This document shows, piece after piece, positions 8,631-18,116 of a stretch of 64,000 nt of DNA. Both the position numbers and the translations under genes were made by a program. The stretch lies in NCBI GenBank assembly GCA_023213215.1, contig CP096136.1, positions 3,258,724-3,322,723 on the forward strand, read 5' to 3'. The notes under the pieces are model-generated. The model was not told the DNA's origin and ran no database searches. It saw only the letters and a program-made list of their open reading frames with translations. The DNA comes from Flavobacterium sp. JAD_PAG50586_2 (GTDB lineage: Bacteria > Bacteroidota > Bacteroidia > Flavobacteriales > Flavobacteriaceae). Position 1 is the stretch's first letter; each line of letters opens with the position of its first letter.

Positions 8631-9881
8631 ATGAAACAGTGGCAAATTATCCTGACGCTTCTTTTGGTAAACAATGTATTGGGTTTCTCCCAATCGCAAC
8701 GGGAAGTATATAACGCAAGTACTAAAGCCTACGAAAACAAAGACTATGAAGTTTTCCTGAAACTTACCCAAAAGCTAGACAGTATGCGTCCGTTTCATCC
8801 CACCTACACTTATAATTTAGCTTCAGCTTATGCTTTAAACGGTAAAACAGCTATGGCGCTGTCAACTCTTAGGAAACTGGTTTTAATGAACAATACCACA
8901 CCCTTTGAAACCGACGATGACTTTAAGGCACTGCAGGGAACAGAAGGGTTTAATGCAATTTTGGCGCTAAAGAAGGACCAGAATAAGTTAGTAGCTTCCT
9001 CGAAGCAGGTGGTTACGCTGAGTGAGAAAGATTTGCATCCGGAGGGATTGATTTACTTGCCAAAAACAAAGACATGGCTGGCATCCAGCATCCGGAAAGG
9101 GAAAATAGTAAGCTTTGATATTAAAACGGGACAATCCAGTGATTGGCTGAAGGAAGACAAAATGTTAGCCGTGCTCGCGATGAAGGCTGATGCTAAATTT
9201 CTTTGGGTAACAACCTCTGCGTTTCAGGAGACAGCCCATTTCGTTAAAGAAGACGAAGGTAAAGCTGAGGTATTAAAAGTAGATATAAAGACAAGGAAAA
9301 TCATCAAGCGCTTTTCAGTCGATGGAAATCATGTTTTTGGCGATTTGGTTGTGGGCAAAAATGGCATTGTATATGTTTCCGATAGTGGAAAGCCAATGGT
9401 GTATAAAATACAAAATGACTTGATATCCGAATTTGCTTCGTTCGAAAAGGATGGTTTTAATCTACAGGGATTGGCTTTCAATAAAGAGCAAAGCAAATTG
9501 TTTGTCGCTGATTATCTAAAAGGGATTGCCGTAATTGATATGCAATCCATGAGCAAAACGTGGTTAAGTTTTCCTGAAGGTGCCAGTGCTAAAGGTATTG
9601 ATGGTCTGGTGTTTTATGATAATACATTAGTAGCTATACAAAACGGAGTGAAACCGATTAGGATAATGCAATTCCGTTTGAACGAACAGCAGCATCAATT
9701 TAGTGGTTTTAAGGTATTGGACAATAACAGGCCTGAGTTCAACGAACCCGCATTAGCGACAGTGGTTGGGGGAATGCTTTACTTCTTTGCCAATTCGCCA
9801 TGGAACGCTTATGATAAGATGGGTGATTTGGATACAACTAAAGTGAGTAATCCGATGGTGTTTAGCTGTAAACTGGATTAG
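8631..9881 (+). CDS. Secreted TPR plus SMP-30/NHL-type beta-propeller protein
   Basis: The 416-residue protein starts at the ATG at 8631 (MKQWQIILTLLLVNNVLGFS), which gives a signal peptide; the frame is open 39 codons upstream but that part is not signal-like. Residues about 20-100 form TPR-like helices (TYNLASAYALNGKTAMALSTL). The rest resembles SMP-30/gluconolactonase or NHL propellers (HPEGLIYLPKTKTWLASSIR, GIDGLVFYDNTL). Likely periplasmic or outer-membrane associated; enzymatic activity is not shown. A CAATTTTG box near 8590 is a weak candidate -7 element. Confidence 0.75.
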   Translation: MKQWQIILTLLLVNNVLGFSQSQREVYNASTKAYENKDYEVFLKLTQKLDSMRPFHPTYTYNLASAYALNGKTAMALSTLRKLVLMNNTTPFETDDDFKALQGTEGFNAILALKKDQNKLVASSKQVVTLSEKDLHPEGLIYLPKTKTWLASSIRKGKIVSFDIKTGQSSDWLKEDKMLAVLAMKADAKFLWVTTSAFQETAHFVKEDEGKAEVLKVDIKTRKIIKRFSVDGNHVFGDLVVGKNGIVYVSDSGKPMVYKIQNDLISEFASFEKDGFNLQGLAFNKEQSKLFVADYLKGIAVIDMQSMSKTWLSFPEGASAKGIDGLVFYDNTLVAIQNGVKPIRIMQFRLNEQQHQFSGFKVLDNNRPEFNEPALATVVGGMLYFFANSPWNAYDKMGDLDTTKVSNPMVFSCKLD

Positions 9882-9882
9882 G

Positions 9883-10344
9883 TTATTTGGGACAATCCTT
9901 CTTGTTTAAAGGCATTGTAGAGTTGAATTTAAGTTGGTTCACATCCTTAAAGCTTGTTCCGTCTTCGTTCATTTCACCATATCCTTCAATCAGTTGATTG
10001 CCTCTTACTTCAAAGGCCACCTGACGTTTACTTACAACACCTTCCGATTGAAAAGTATAATCAGCTATCAGGATATCGTTGTTTAGTGTGCCTTTCAAGG
10101 TTCCGGTATTTTTGTCTTTTTCTGCCAATGCGTAGACCATAGTTCCCGTTACATCGTTTCCGGTAATTTCCATTTGTAGAGAAATAGTGCTACCTTTCTC
10201 TTCAAAGCTGTAGCAGGTGGTTGTTGTTGGTTGTTCGACAGGTTTTGCAATCTCAGTGGATGGAGTTTTCGTTTCCGGAGCTTCTTTTTTGCAACCCGTT
10301 AAAAGTGTTGTAAAAACGATAGAAAGTAGGATAAGCTTTTTCAT
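9883..10344 (-). CDS. Lipoprotein of unknown function
   Basis: The 153-residue protein has a lipoprotein signal with lipobox LLTGCKK (Cys18) and a short threonine/proline-rich spacer. It has a small beta-rich domain containing ITGNDVTGTMVYALAEKDKNTG, a pattern seen in several flavobacterial lipoproteins of unknown role. It lies 8 bp downstream of the META-domain lipoprotein, so the two are probably co-transcribed. Confidence 0.75.
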   Translation of the reverse strand: MKKLILLSIVFTTLLTGCKKEAPETKTPSTEIAKPVEQPTTTTCYSFEEKGSTISLQMEITGNDVTGTMVYALAEKDKNTGTLKGTLNNDILIADYTFQSEGVVSKRQVAFEVRGNQLIEGYGEMNEDGTSFKDVNQLKFNSTMPLNKKDCPK

Positions 10345-10352
10345 AGTATTTT

Positions 10353-10793
10353 TTATTGTTGTGGTTTAGTAATCTTCTTAAAGTTAAATCGCATCATTGG
10401 GATATCATCTATTAATAAAAGAAGTTTTCCTTCGCTGTCTATTTTAAATTTGTTGACTTTACCCAGCATATCCATAAAGGTTGCTTCTCCACCACCTTCG
10501 CAATACCTCATGGTTTTCATAGCATCTCCAAAGTGAATGGTATTGTCTTTTAGGGTATATTTTCCGCTATAAACATTACAGCTGTTGTTGCCACCAAATT
10601 GACTTTCGGCCTCATTAAATGTGATATAAGGTTTTTGTTCCGGATATAATCCCTCAAATGCGATTCGTGGTCCCGAAATATATTCCAATTCCCACGTACC
10701 AGCATAAAGATCTGTTTTATTAGTTGCTGTTTTGGTTGCGGAACATCCCAAAATCAAAATAGGGAATAGAAGTATAAGTATGTGCTTTTTCAT
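10353..10793 (-). CDS. META-domain (HslJ-like) lipoprotein
   Basis: The 146-residue protein has the lipobox LILGCSA (Cys17). A META/HslJ domain follows: GTWELEYISGP, PYITFNEAESQFGGNNSCN, YSGKYTL, and MKTMRYCEG close to where HslJ has its conserved methionine-cysteine stretch. META domains are found in HslJ, linked to heat shock and novobiocin resistance in E. coli, and in many secreted proteins. It is anchored in the periplasm-facing membrane by inference. Confidence 0.82.
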   Translation of the reverse strand: MKKHILILLFPILILGCSATKTATNKTDLYAGTWELEYISGPRIAFEGLYPEQKPYITFNEAESQFGGNNSCNVYSGKYTLKDNTIHFGDAMKTMRYCEGGGEATFMDMLGKVNKFKIDSEGKLLLLIDDIPMMRFNFKKITKPQQ

Positions 10794-10804
10794 AAACTAT
10801 AACA

Positions 10805-11766
10805 TTAGTGTTTTAAAGGTCTTTTCTTAATCATACCGCCTTTGGTGTCTTTGACGCTGTTCATTACGACAAAGGAAGTGGGTTCAATTTTCTCGATTTC
10901 GGTATTGAGCTTGTTAAGTTCCAGTCGCGTGATAACGGTATAAATGATGTCAACTTCCTTCGTTGCTCCACGTTTGCCATAACCGCCTTTTCCACTATAA
11001 ACCGTAACGCCACGTCCCATCTTTTCAATAATCATCTCCCGCATTTTGCCTGGGCGCGAGGAAATTATAGTAACTCCTATATATTCATCGATACCCTCAA
11101 TAATAAAATCGAGAGTTTTAGAAGCTGCCAAATACGTTATCATCGAATAAAGAGCGACTTCAAGTCCTAAAAATAAGCTGCAGCGGAGAAAATCATTACA
11201 TTGATTACAATAATAATATCTCCGATTGTTGTCCCGAATTTTCGGCTTAGGTAGATAGCCAGTACTTCTGTACCGTCAATTACCGCACCGCCTCTTACAG
11301 AAAGACCAATTCCGGCACCAAGGAAGAATCCACCAAATACCGCTACCAAAAGGTTGTCCTTTGTAATGTCGGGAATGGTAATGGTTGCCAAACAAATGGC
11401 AAGTCCGCTTATGGCTAAGGCTGTCTTGATGGCAAACGTCTTTCCCATTATGCGGTAACCCATAAGCACAAATGGAGCGTTGACGCAGATAATTAAAACA
11501 TAGAGTGGAATTCCGGTTAGAGCAGAAACCAGCAATGAGATACCAGTTGCACCGCCATCGATAAAATGATTGGTAAGGAGAAATCCTTTGAAGCCAAATG
11601 TAGCGGAGAGAATTCCTATGGATATCAGAAAGAAATCCTTAACATGACGCCTGGCCATAATTACGAATTCGACATAACCCTTTGCTAAAGCATAATCAGA
11701 GAAGCTTTTCTTGTCCTGATCGTGTAATGTGGTCTTTATGATTATGCGCTTCCAAAGTGAATTCAT
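10805..11766 (-). CDS. YitT family membrane protein with DUF2179 domain, frame broken once
   Basis: Two ORFs (11167-11766, 199 residues; 10805-11143 plus its upstream extension) belong to one YitT-type protein. The N-terminal part has five to six membrane helices (IDGGATGISLLVSALTGIP, VFGGFFLGAGIGLSVRGGAV). The C-terminal part is the cytoplasmic DUF2179 domain (YIGVTIISSRPGKMREMI, RGVTVYSGKGGYGK). The first frame stops right after SAAAYF, while the second frame reads GLEVALYSMITYLAASKT. Adding one base to the A5 run at 11169-11173 joins them as AAYFLGLEVAL and gives 320 residues, the usual family length. The function is unknown. I regard the break as a likely sequencing error. Confidence 0.85.
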
Positions 11767-11810
11767 ATTTTGGGGTGTTTTTTGCTGCTTTAGTGATTTT
11801 TGCCTGTTCT

Positions 11811-12293
11811 TTACAAAGGTTTCTTTGTAACTTCTTTGGTAGAAATTGCCGAAACCCGGTTTTCAGTATTTACCGTAACAAACAATTCTCTTTTAAAAAG
11901 TTTCTTTTCATAGTCGATGGCATAGCGAAAAATATGTTCTTTGGTTTTCTTATTGAAGGAAATATCGAGAAGATTGAGGCCATTAAACCTCCCGTTGCGT
12001 TGGTTTATCTTTTTGCAGATAGCTGAAATTTTTTCGCGACTGGCATTCTGCCTTACTTTTTCTGTAGCTTCTGAAGCTCCGAAAGCCTTGAATTTAGATG
12101 TGTTGCATGATTCCAGTAAACGTTTGCCAATTTCATACGCTCTATCTTTCTTAACCACTTCTATCTCTTCCGGTTTTACCAATACGATAGATTTCTCTGG
12201 AGTTTTAACGGTGTTTGTGGTCGAATTACCAGGCTTTTTACTCTTACAGGAAAAGAGCAGCGCCAAACAAAGTAGTAGGATTATTTTTCGCAT
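11811..12293 (-). CDS. Lipoprotein of unknown function
   Basis: The 160-residue protein has the lipobox LLFSCKS (Cys16), a Ser/Thr/Lys spacer, and a helical region with KKDRAYEIGKRLLESCNTSKF near residue 65. No known domain is recognised. It is transcribed toward the YitT gene, 44 bp away. It is conserved in style with other flavobacterial hypothetical lipoproteins. Confidence 0.72.
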   Translation of the reverse strand: MRKIILLLCLALLFSCKSKKPGNSTTNTVKTPEKSIVLVKPEEIEVVKKDRAYEIGKRLLESCNTSKFKAFGASEATEKVRQNASREKISAICKKINQRNGRFNGLNLLDISFNKKTKEHIFRYAIDYEKKLFKRELFVTVNTENRVSAISTKEVTKKPL

Positions 12294-12440
12294 AGCTGTG
12301 TTTTAATTTAGGATAACGAATGGCAATTTACGATTTTTTGGGCTTTTTACGCTAAAAGATTAACATTTTAAATAGCAGTTTTATGGATAAAATTCTCAAA
12401 ATTATTCCGTGTCAGATGTATAGTTTCCGTATTCAATTTG

Positions 12441-12448
12441 TATTTTTG
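12441..12448 (+). promoter_or_regulatory. Candidate -7 promoter box of yaaA
   Basis: TATTTTTG matches the Bacteroidota -7 consensus TAnnTTTG, 19 bp before the yaaA start codon. No convincing TTG -33 box lies at the expected distance, so support is moderate. Confidence 0.35.
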
Positions 12449-12467
12449 GGTTCAAATAAAGCCTAAA

Positions 12468-13226
12468 ATGAAAATCGTTATTTCGCCAGCCAAATCGTTG
12501 GATTTTGAGAAAGAACTTCCAACAAAAACCTATTCTGAACCGCAGTTTTTAAAACAAGCAGCCACCATACAGCGCACCCTTAAAAAGAAAAAACCAAAGG
12601 CATTGTCTCAGCTTATGGATATTTCCGATAAGTTAGCCGAACTGAATTGGCAGCGCAACCAGGAATGGAATGTGCCCTTTACCCAGGAAAATGCCAGGCC
12701 GGCCGTTTATACTTTTGATGGCGATGTTTACCAGGGTTTAGATATCCATACTTTACCCGAAGCCAAATTAGACGATTTGCAGGACAAACTACGTATCCTC
12801 TCCGGATTGTATGGTTTGCTTAAACCGTTGGATTTAATGCAGGCGTATCGCTTGGAAATGGGAACTTCACTGCCGATAGGGAAAAACAAAAACCTATACG
12901 AATTCTGGAAAAATACAATTACCAAACAGCTCAACAGCGAATTAAAGAAAGGGGAGTTGTTTATTAACCTCGCGAGCAACGAGTATTTCACTGCTGTGGA
13001 TGCGAAAGCATTAAAAGTTCCGGTAATTACTCCGGAGTTCCGGGATTATAAAGACGGACAACTCAAGATGATCAGTTTCTTTGCCAAGAAGGCTAGAGGC
13101 ATGATGGTTCGCTATATCATTGATACCGATGCAAAAACGATTGACGACCTAAAGGGATTTAACTATGAAGGCTACGGTTATGATGCCAATTTGAGTAAAG
13201 GGAATACTTTGGTTTTTACGCGGTAA
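12468..13226 (+). CDS. yaaA: Peroxide stress protein YaaA (DUF328/UPF0246)
   Basis: The protein is 252 residues from the ATG at 12468; ten further in-frame codons upstream are not family-like. It opens MKIVISPAKSLDFE and has the family motifs YTFDGDVYQGLD, LRILSGLYGLLKPLD, INLASNEYF and the C-terminal FFAKKARGMMVRYI and GYGYDANLS. In E. coli YaaA limits intracellular free iron and DNA damage during hydrogen peroxide stress and binds DNA. It is monocistronic. Confidence 0.95.
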   Translation: MKIVISPAKSLDFEKELPTKTYSEPQFLKQAATIQRTLKKKKPKALSQLMDISDKLAELNWQRNQEWNVPFTQENARPAVYTFDGDVYQGLDIHTLPEAKLDDLQDKLRILSGLYGLLKPLDLMQAYRLEMGTSLPIGKNKNLYEFWKNTITKQLNSELKKGELFINLASNEYFTAVDAKALKVPVITPEFRDYKDGQLKMISFFAKKARGMMVRYIIDTDAKTIDDLKGFNYEGYGYDANLSKGNTLVFTR

Positions 13227-13253
13227 ATATTGGTTTAAAAAACGAATTGGTCA

Positions 13254-13439
13254 TTAGGAGCGTTTCCTATAGTCTTTTATTATAAAGAAAATGGAGGCTA
13301 TAAAGACCACAATATAAACCACTGCCAATGCTGGTTTTTCGAATCTTACTTTCTCAAAATCGAATTGTTTATAGATAGCTGAGCCTACAATGATGGCTAT
13401 AATTGCAAAAAAAAAGTTTATTCCTTTTCGGTTTTCCAT
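13254..13439 (-). CDS. Small two-helix membrane protein
   Basis: The 61-residue protein has two predicted transmembrane helices (INFFFAIIAIIVGSAIY and ALAVVYIVVFIASIFFII), a short charged loop FDFEKVRFEK, and a basic C-terminal tail KDYRKRS. It has no recognised domain. It is convergent with yaaA, 27 bp apart. It has the look of a real small protein rather than a shadow ORF. Confidence 0.6.
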   Translation of the reverse strand: MENRKGINFFFAIIAIIVGSAIYKQFDFEKVRFEKPALAVVYIVVFIASIFFIIKDYRKRS

Positions 13440-13587
13440 GTTTTTGATTTTTGGCAGATGTTCAATTGGTTACTTTAAAATAATAGGTTTGTTTGATTGT
13501 CAAATCTAAGAAAAAATCCTTTCTGCTACTTCTTCTGCATTTTCTTTACACACTGTTAGTCTATGCATATCCCTTCTCTGGGTTTAT

Positions 13588-13619
13588 AAAATAAAAAAGC
13601 CCCAAATTATGGAGCCTTT
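13588..13619 (-). terminator. Terminator of the coiled-coil protein gene
   Basis: On the minus strand AAAGGCTCC and GGGGCTTTT form a 9-bp stem with two G-U pairs around an 7-nt AT loop, followed by Ts. It lies immediately after the stop codon at 13622. Confidence 0.6.
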
Positions 13620-13621
13620 CT

Positions 13622-13972
13622 TTATTTTGCGTAGAAATATTCTTCGTATTCCATTCGGGTTTCACTGGTTAGTTTTCGTTGGTCTCTTGCTAATTCCCTC
13701 ATGGCTTCAACACCTTTTTTGGCACAGCGCTTCACTTTGGTTAACCTTGAGGAAAAGTCTAATAGTTTAGTGGCGTCTTCCGGACTTAGTTTCGATTTAA
13801 TTTCCTCTACAAAGGAGGAAAATTCCTGGACAACTTCTTGATTTTCATCATAATCGGTTTTCAAATCATCGAGCAAATTTTCAATTTCCCTGCTTATTTC
13901 CTTGCAGTGGTCTTCACTTTTCTTGTGAAGTTCTTCAATGATTTTCTTTTGACTGTTACCGAAAAGTCCCAT
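13622..13972 (-). CDS. Small helical/coiled-coil cytoplasmic protein of unknown function
   Basis: The 116-residue protein is highly charged with continuous helical pattern: KKIIEELHKKSEDHCKEIS, then LVEEIKSKLSPEDATKLLDF-like and VKRCAKKGVEAMRELA segments. It has no signal peptide. No family is recognised. It stands alone between the small membrane protein and the efflux operon, with its own terminator. Confidence 0.65.
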   Translation of the reverse strand: MGLFGNSQKKIIEELHKKSEDHCKEISREIENLLDDLKTDYDENQEVVQEFSSFVEEIKSKLSPEDATKLLDFSSRLTKVKRCAKKGVEAMRELARDQRKLTSETRMEYEEYFYAK

Positions 13973-14074
13973 GATTGCCTGATTTATGGTTGATGTTTGA
14001 AATCCCTAAAAACCAAATTTAAGAAATTGTTTCTTAAAAATAGACAAATTGTTAATAACTTGTAAATTAGTTAA

Positions 14075-15664
14075 TTAGTGCATCGCTTCGCTCATGTCGA
14101 CTTTTGTCTTTCCTTTTTTTACCAGTAGGATAAACGGAATGCAGAACAAAAATAATAACCCTAAATAAAGGAAAATATCCATATAAGATAGCACTGTAGC
14201 CTGTTTGGTTACGGAGAAATCCAAAACTTTATAAGCTTTTTGCAAAGCAACATCCGGACTAAATCCTTTGGACATGAAACCTCGTTGCAATGCCTGTAAT
14301 CTGTCCTGTATGTTGACTTTAGTTGGATCAAGATAAGATAACAGATTCATTCGGTGTTCCTGTCCGAAACGCGCTAAAAATGTCGTGATAATGGCTATTC
14401 CGAAAGAACCACCCAGCTGACGCATCATTCCGGTAAACGCCGCTCCTTCACCAATGCTTTTTCCTTTAAGGTTAGAAAGCGATAGCGTTGTTATGGGTAC
14501 AAAAAGCAATCCTAAACCAATACCACGCACAATCAACGGCCAGAACATGTGTTCTTCACCAGTATCGGGAGTCATCATATTATGCATCCAGTAAGTAAAA
14601 ATGAAGAAGGCTAAGAATCCGAGAGCCACTAGGTAAGTCTGCGGCACACCTCTTTGTATCATCTTACCGATAAAAGGCATAAAAATAGCAACGGTAATAG
14701 AACTTGGAACCAATAACAATCCAGCATCAGTTGCCGTCCAGCCTAAGATGGATTGGGTATAAATCGGAACAATGAAAGTGGAGCCATATAATCCAAATCC
14801 CATAATAAAACTCATTACAACACCTACTTTCAGGTTGCTGTCCTTGAGTACGCTTAAATTTACAATTGGATATTTATACACCAGTTCGCGCCAGATGAAA
14901 AAGAATAAACCTAAAAAGCTGACTACCGATAAAACACAAATTGTAGTATCGTTAAACCAATCATCCTGCTGTCCGTGTTCGAGAATATACTGCAATGAAC
15001 CGATAAAAGCAGATAGCAATCCAATACCTAACCAGTCGACCTGATTGGCTTTTAGTTTTTCGCCATATTTTGGACTTCGGACAAAAGTTAAGGTCAATAA
15101 AGTTGCGATAACTCCAATAGGAACATTGATGTAAAAGATGTAAGGCCACGAAAAATGATCGACAATATAACCTCCTAAAGGCGGACCTAATGTAGGTCCA
15201 ACAATTACGCCCATTCCGTAAATTGCCTGAGCCATTCCGCGTTTTTCAATGGGATAACTTTCGGTTATAATAGTCTGTGCTGTAACCAATAAGGCGCCAC
15301 CACCTAAACCCTGAATAAAACGAAAAGCTACCAATTCCCAGATATTATCGGCGTTACCACACATAAAGGAAGCAACGGTAAAAATGATGATGGAAGCGGC
15401 AAAATAATTCCTTCTTCCAAACTGTTGGGAAAGCCAGCTCGTCATTGGAATTACAATAACATTTGCAATTGCATAGGCTGTAATAACCCAGGCGACATCC
15501 GTTAAGGTTGCTCCAAGGCTTCCCCTCATATTGTTGAGCGCAACGTTGACAATTGTTGTGTCCACGATTTCAAGCAATGCGCAAAGCACGGCCGTAATCG
15601 TAATGATTGTACGGCGTAAGCCATATTCTACTAAATCTTCCTGAACTACCGTAGTTGTTGCCAT
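14075..15664 (-). CDS. DHA2-family MFS drug exporter (EmrB/QacA type)
   Basis: The 529-residue protein has about fourteen transmembrane helices. Hallmarks of the DHA2 family are the TM1 motif ALLEIVDTTIVNVALNNM, WVITAYAIANVI, the motif A-like LSQQFGRRNYF, and the TM5 motif C GMGVIVGPTLGPPLGGYIV. It exports drugs or amphiphiles across the inner membrane by proton antiport. It is the last gene of the TetR-TolC-HlyD-MFS operon, which forms a tripartite pump to the outside. Confidence 0.95.
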   Translation of the reverse strand: MATTTVVQEDLVEYGLRRTIITITAVLCALLEIVDTTIVNVALNNMRGSLGATLTDVAWVITAYAIANVIVIPMTSWLSQQFGRRNYFAASIIIFTVASFMCGNADNIWELVAFRFIQGLGGGALLVTAQTIITESYPIEKRGMAQAIYGMGVIVGPTLGPPLGGYIVDHFSWPYIFYINVPIGVIATLLTLTFVRSPKYGEKLKANQVDWLGIGLLSAFIGSLQYILEHGQQDDWFNDTTICVLSVVSFLGLFFFIWRELVYKYPIVNLSVLKDSNLKVGVVMSFIMGFGLYGSTFIVPIYTQSILGWTATDAGLLLVPSSITVAIFMPFIGKMIQRGVPQTYLVALGFLAFFIFTYWMHNMMTPDTGEEHMFWPLIVRGIGLGLLFVPITTLSLSNLKGKSIGEGAAFTGMMRQLGGSFGIAIITTFLARFGQEHRMNLLSYLDPTKVNIQDRLQALQRGFMSKGFSPDVALQKAYKVLDFSVTKQATVLSYMDIFLYLGLLFLFCIPFILLVKKGKTKVDMSEAMH

Positions 15665-15700
15665 TAGATGTCTTTCTTCTTTCTTCTTTTCTCTTTCTTC

Positions 15701-16780
15701 TTAATTCAAAATCACATCAACATCTGCATTCATTCCTGAGCGGAGCAATTGCAATTTATCCTTAGCATTATTTTCGGTAAAGTTGATTCTAACGGGAAGT
15801 CTTTGTACGGTTTTTACAAAGTTTCCACTGGCATTGTCAGGGGGCAAAAGGGAGAATTTAGAACCAGTAGCGGGAGAGAAGGAAACGATTTGGCCTTCAA
15901 ACTCAGTTCCGGGAAAGGCATCAATTTTAAGTTTTACTTTTTGGCCTTCACGCATTTTGTTTAATTGGGTTTCCTTGAAATTGGCAATTACCCAGGTTTC
16001 GTTGTTGTTGATAATGTAAAATAAGGATTGTCCTGGCTGAACCAATTGTCCGGGTTGGATATCGACTGTAGAAACCTGTCCGTCAATGGAAGCCGTTACG
16101 ACAGTGTAACCTAAATTCAGATTGGCCGCATCTAAACTTGCCTGCGCTTTTTTGATATTGGCTGCAGCCACATTAACTTGTTTGTTGCTGACATTAGTTC
16201 TTGCCGAAGCCACATTCTTTTGAAAAGAGCTTGCTTTTTGTTGATCAATCAGAATATTTAACTGGCTTTGGGCTTCCTGTTTGGTTGCTTCTGCCTGTTC
16301 GAATTGCTGTTTGGTAATCGAATGGTTTTTGTACAGATTGCTGTAACGTTCAAAATCGTTTGACGCTCTTCTAAGTCTGATTCGGGCAGTTTCTATGCTT
16401 CCTGAGGCAGATTGAACGTTGGCTTCTGATACAGAAACTCCAGCCTGAGAAGTTCCAATATCGGCTTTAGCCACTTCTAAACTGTTTTCGGCTGCAGCCA
16501 GATTCGCTTTGGCTTCTTCAACCCTTACGAGATAATCGCTGTTGTCGATTACGAAAAGCGTATCACCTTTTTTAACGACGTCATTATCCTTAACCAAAAC
16601 TTTGGTAATATAACCCGAAACCCTTGGAATTATTGGATTCATCTTTTTAGCTACCTGAGCATCGTCTGTAGTTTCGTGCGATAGGGAGTGAATGTATTTA
16701 TAACCACCATAAACTACGCCTAAAACTGCTAAGGCGATGAATATCAGTGTGAATTTTTTATTTGTTTTTTTAGCTTCCAT
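15701..16780 (-). CDS. HlyD/EmrA-family periplasmic adaptor of the efflux pump
   Basis: The 359-residue protein has one N-terminal transmembrane helix (FTLIFIALAVLGVVYGGY). It continues with the lipoyl half-motif TDDAQVAKKMNPIIPRVSGY and VKDNDVVKKGDTLFVIDNSD. A long alpha-hairpin (about 80-210) is followed by the second lipoyl half and beta barrel (TASIDGQVSTVDIQPGQLVQ, WVIANFKETQLNKM). It links the MFS exporter to TolC. The order TolC-HlyD-MFS and the spacing of 13 and 36 bp support one transcript. Confidence 0.95.
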   Translation of the reverse strand: MEAKKTNKKFTLIFIALAVLGVVYGGYKYIHSLSHETTDDAQVAKKMNPIIPRVSGYITKVLVKDNDVVKKGDTLFVIDNSDYLVRVEEAKANLAAAENSLEVAKADIGTSQAGVSVSEANVQSASGSIETARIRLRRASNDFERYSNLYKNHSITKQQFEQAEATKQEAQSQLNILIDQQKASSFQKNVASARTNVSNKQVNVAAANIKKAQASLDAANLNLGYTVVTASIDGQVSTVDIQPGQLVQPGQSLFYIINNNETWVIANFKETQLNKMREGQKVKLKIDAFPGTEFEGQIVSFSPATGSKFSLLPPDNASGNFVKTVQRLPVRINFTENNAKDKLQLLRSGMNADVDVILN

Positions 16781-16793
16781 GGTTCTGTATCTT

Positions 16794-18116
16794 TTATTTT
16801 TGATTGATGTTTAATGAAGTTGTTAGTTTTCCAGAGGCAAATTGTAATTCGTAATATTTCTGAGCCACATCAGCTTTGGATAACGCCTGATTTATTTTGG
16901 ATTGTAATTGTTGAAAATCAGCTTCTAATAAATCGTTAGTATCCGAAAGGCTGTTGTCGTATTTGTCTTTTACAATCCGGTAATTTTCGGTAGACTGCTC
17001 CACGGCTTTTTCATAAACCTTACTTTGTTTTAGTGAAAGGTTGTAATTTTCAGTAGCTTCAAATACTTCTTCCTTAATCTGGTCGTTAAGCTGTGATACT
17101 GCAATTTCAGTCTGTTTAACACGGCTTTGCGCCAGTTTTACATTCTTACCATTTTTAAAAATACTCGATAAATCATAAGATAATCCAACTCCAACATTCA
17201 TTGCGTTGGTAACGGTGAGTACGTTATTCAAATCAAATGCGATATATCCACCGGTTAAGGATAATGAAGGGTAATAATTTGCTTTTGCGATTTTTATTCC
17301 GCTTTCCGCCGCTTGTTTTTTGAGCTCGAGTGATTTTAAGTCGTTTCGTTCGCCCGAACCAGGATTCCCTGCATCAGCCATGTCTCTTTTTACCGCTTCG
17401 ATATCAATTTCTACCTGAGTGTTTTCGGGAAGTTTTAATAAAGTTATCAATCTGTAATTGGCAATAGCGGTGTTTTTCTTAGCGTTGTCTAATGACAGCT
17501 GTACGTTAGACTGTTGTAGCTGTGCCTTAAGCAAATCATTTCGCGCTATCAGTCCGTTTTCTTCCATTGCTGTAAAATCCTTAACCCGTTGGTCTGCCGA
17601 CTTTAAATTGTCTTCGATTAAGTCAACTGTCTGCTGTGTTTTATAAAGATTGGCAAACATTTCAACAACTTCCAATCCGATTTGTTCTTTAGAGTGCTTT
17701 TCAGAGAACGTTTCCGACTTGTACAGGCTTTCGGATTCCTTTATGGAATTCGTTAGCTTAAATCCATTAAAAACAGGCATAGATGCGTTTACCTGTCCAA
17801 GCATCAGTTGGTCCACTTTCAAAGGTTTAGCCGGTTCAGAAGAACTGTTGTTGGATTGAATATTGGAATCTACTTTAGCGCTTGAGAGTCGCATATACTG
17901 ACCGGAAGCTTTTATGCTTGGGTAACGATTGTTTTTGGTAACGTCTAATTCGAGTTTGGAAGTAGCTACTTTAGCTCTTGCTAATGAGGCGGCGTCGCTT
18001 GTGTTGACTGCCATTTCAACAGCTTCTTTTAGTGTGAGGAGTTTTTTCTCCTGCGCTTGGTTTTTCCCAAAAGCCAAAAGAAGAATGGCAACGAGGAGTA
18101 TTTTATTAATTTTCAT
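16794..18116 (-). CDS. TolC-family outer-membrane efflux protein
   Basis: The 440-residue protein has a signal peptide (MKINKILLVAILLLAFGKNQ) and the two long helical repeats of the outer membrane efflux family, for example LTLKEAVEMAVNTSDAASLA and NYNLSLKQSKVYEKAVEQS. It forms the trimeric outer-membrane channel for the adjacent HlyD-MFS pair. Its start overlaps the end of the tetR-like gene by 11 bp, implying coupling. Confidence 0.95.
   Translation of the reverse strand: MKINKILLVAILLLAFGKNQAQEKKLLTLKEAVEMAVNTSDAASLARAKVATSKLELDVTKNNRYPSIKASGQYMRLSSAKVDSNIQSNNSSSEPAKPLKVDQLMLGQVNASMPVFNGFKLTNSIKESESLYKSETFSEKHSKEQIGLEVVEMFANLYKTQQTVDLIEDNLKSADQRVKDFTAMEENGLIARNDLLKAQLQQSNVQLSLDNAKKNTAIANYRLITLLKLPENTQVEIDIEAVKRDMADAGNPGSGERNDLKSLELKKQAAESGIKIAKANYYPSLSLTGGYIAFDLNNVLTVTNAMNVGVGLSYDLSSIFKNGKNVKLAQSRVKQTEIAVSQLNDQIKEEVFEATENYNLSLKQSKVYEKAVEQSTENYRIVKDKYDNSLSDTNDLLEADFQQLQSKINQALSKADVAQKYYELQFASGKLTTSLNINQK

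Noticed and set aside
10805..11766. Programmed frameshift in the YitT gene
   Set aside because: The same kind of break occurs in a dozen unrelated genes here, so a general technical cause is simpler than gene-specific recoding.
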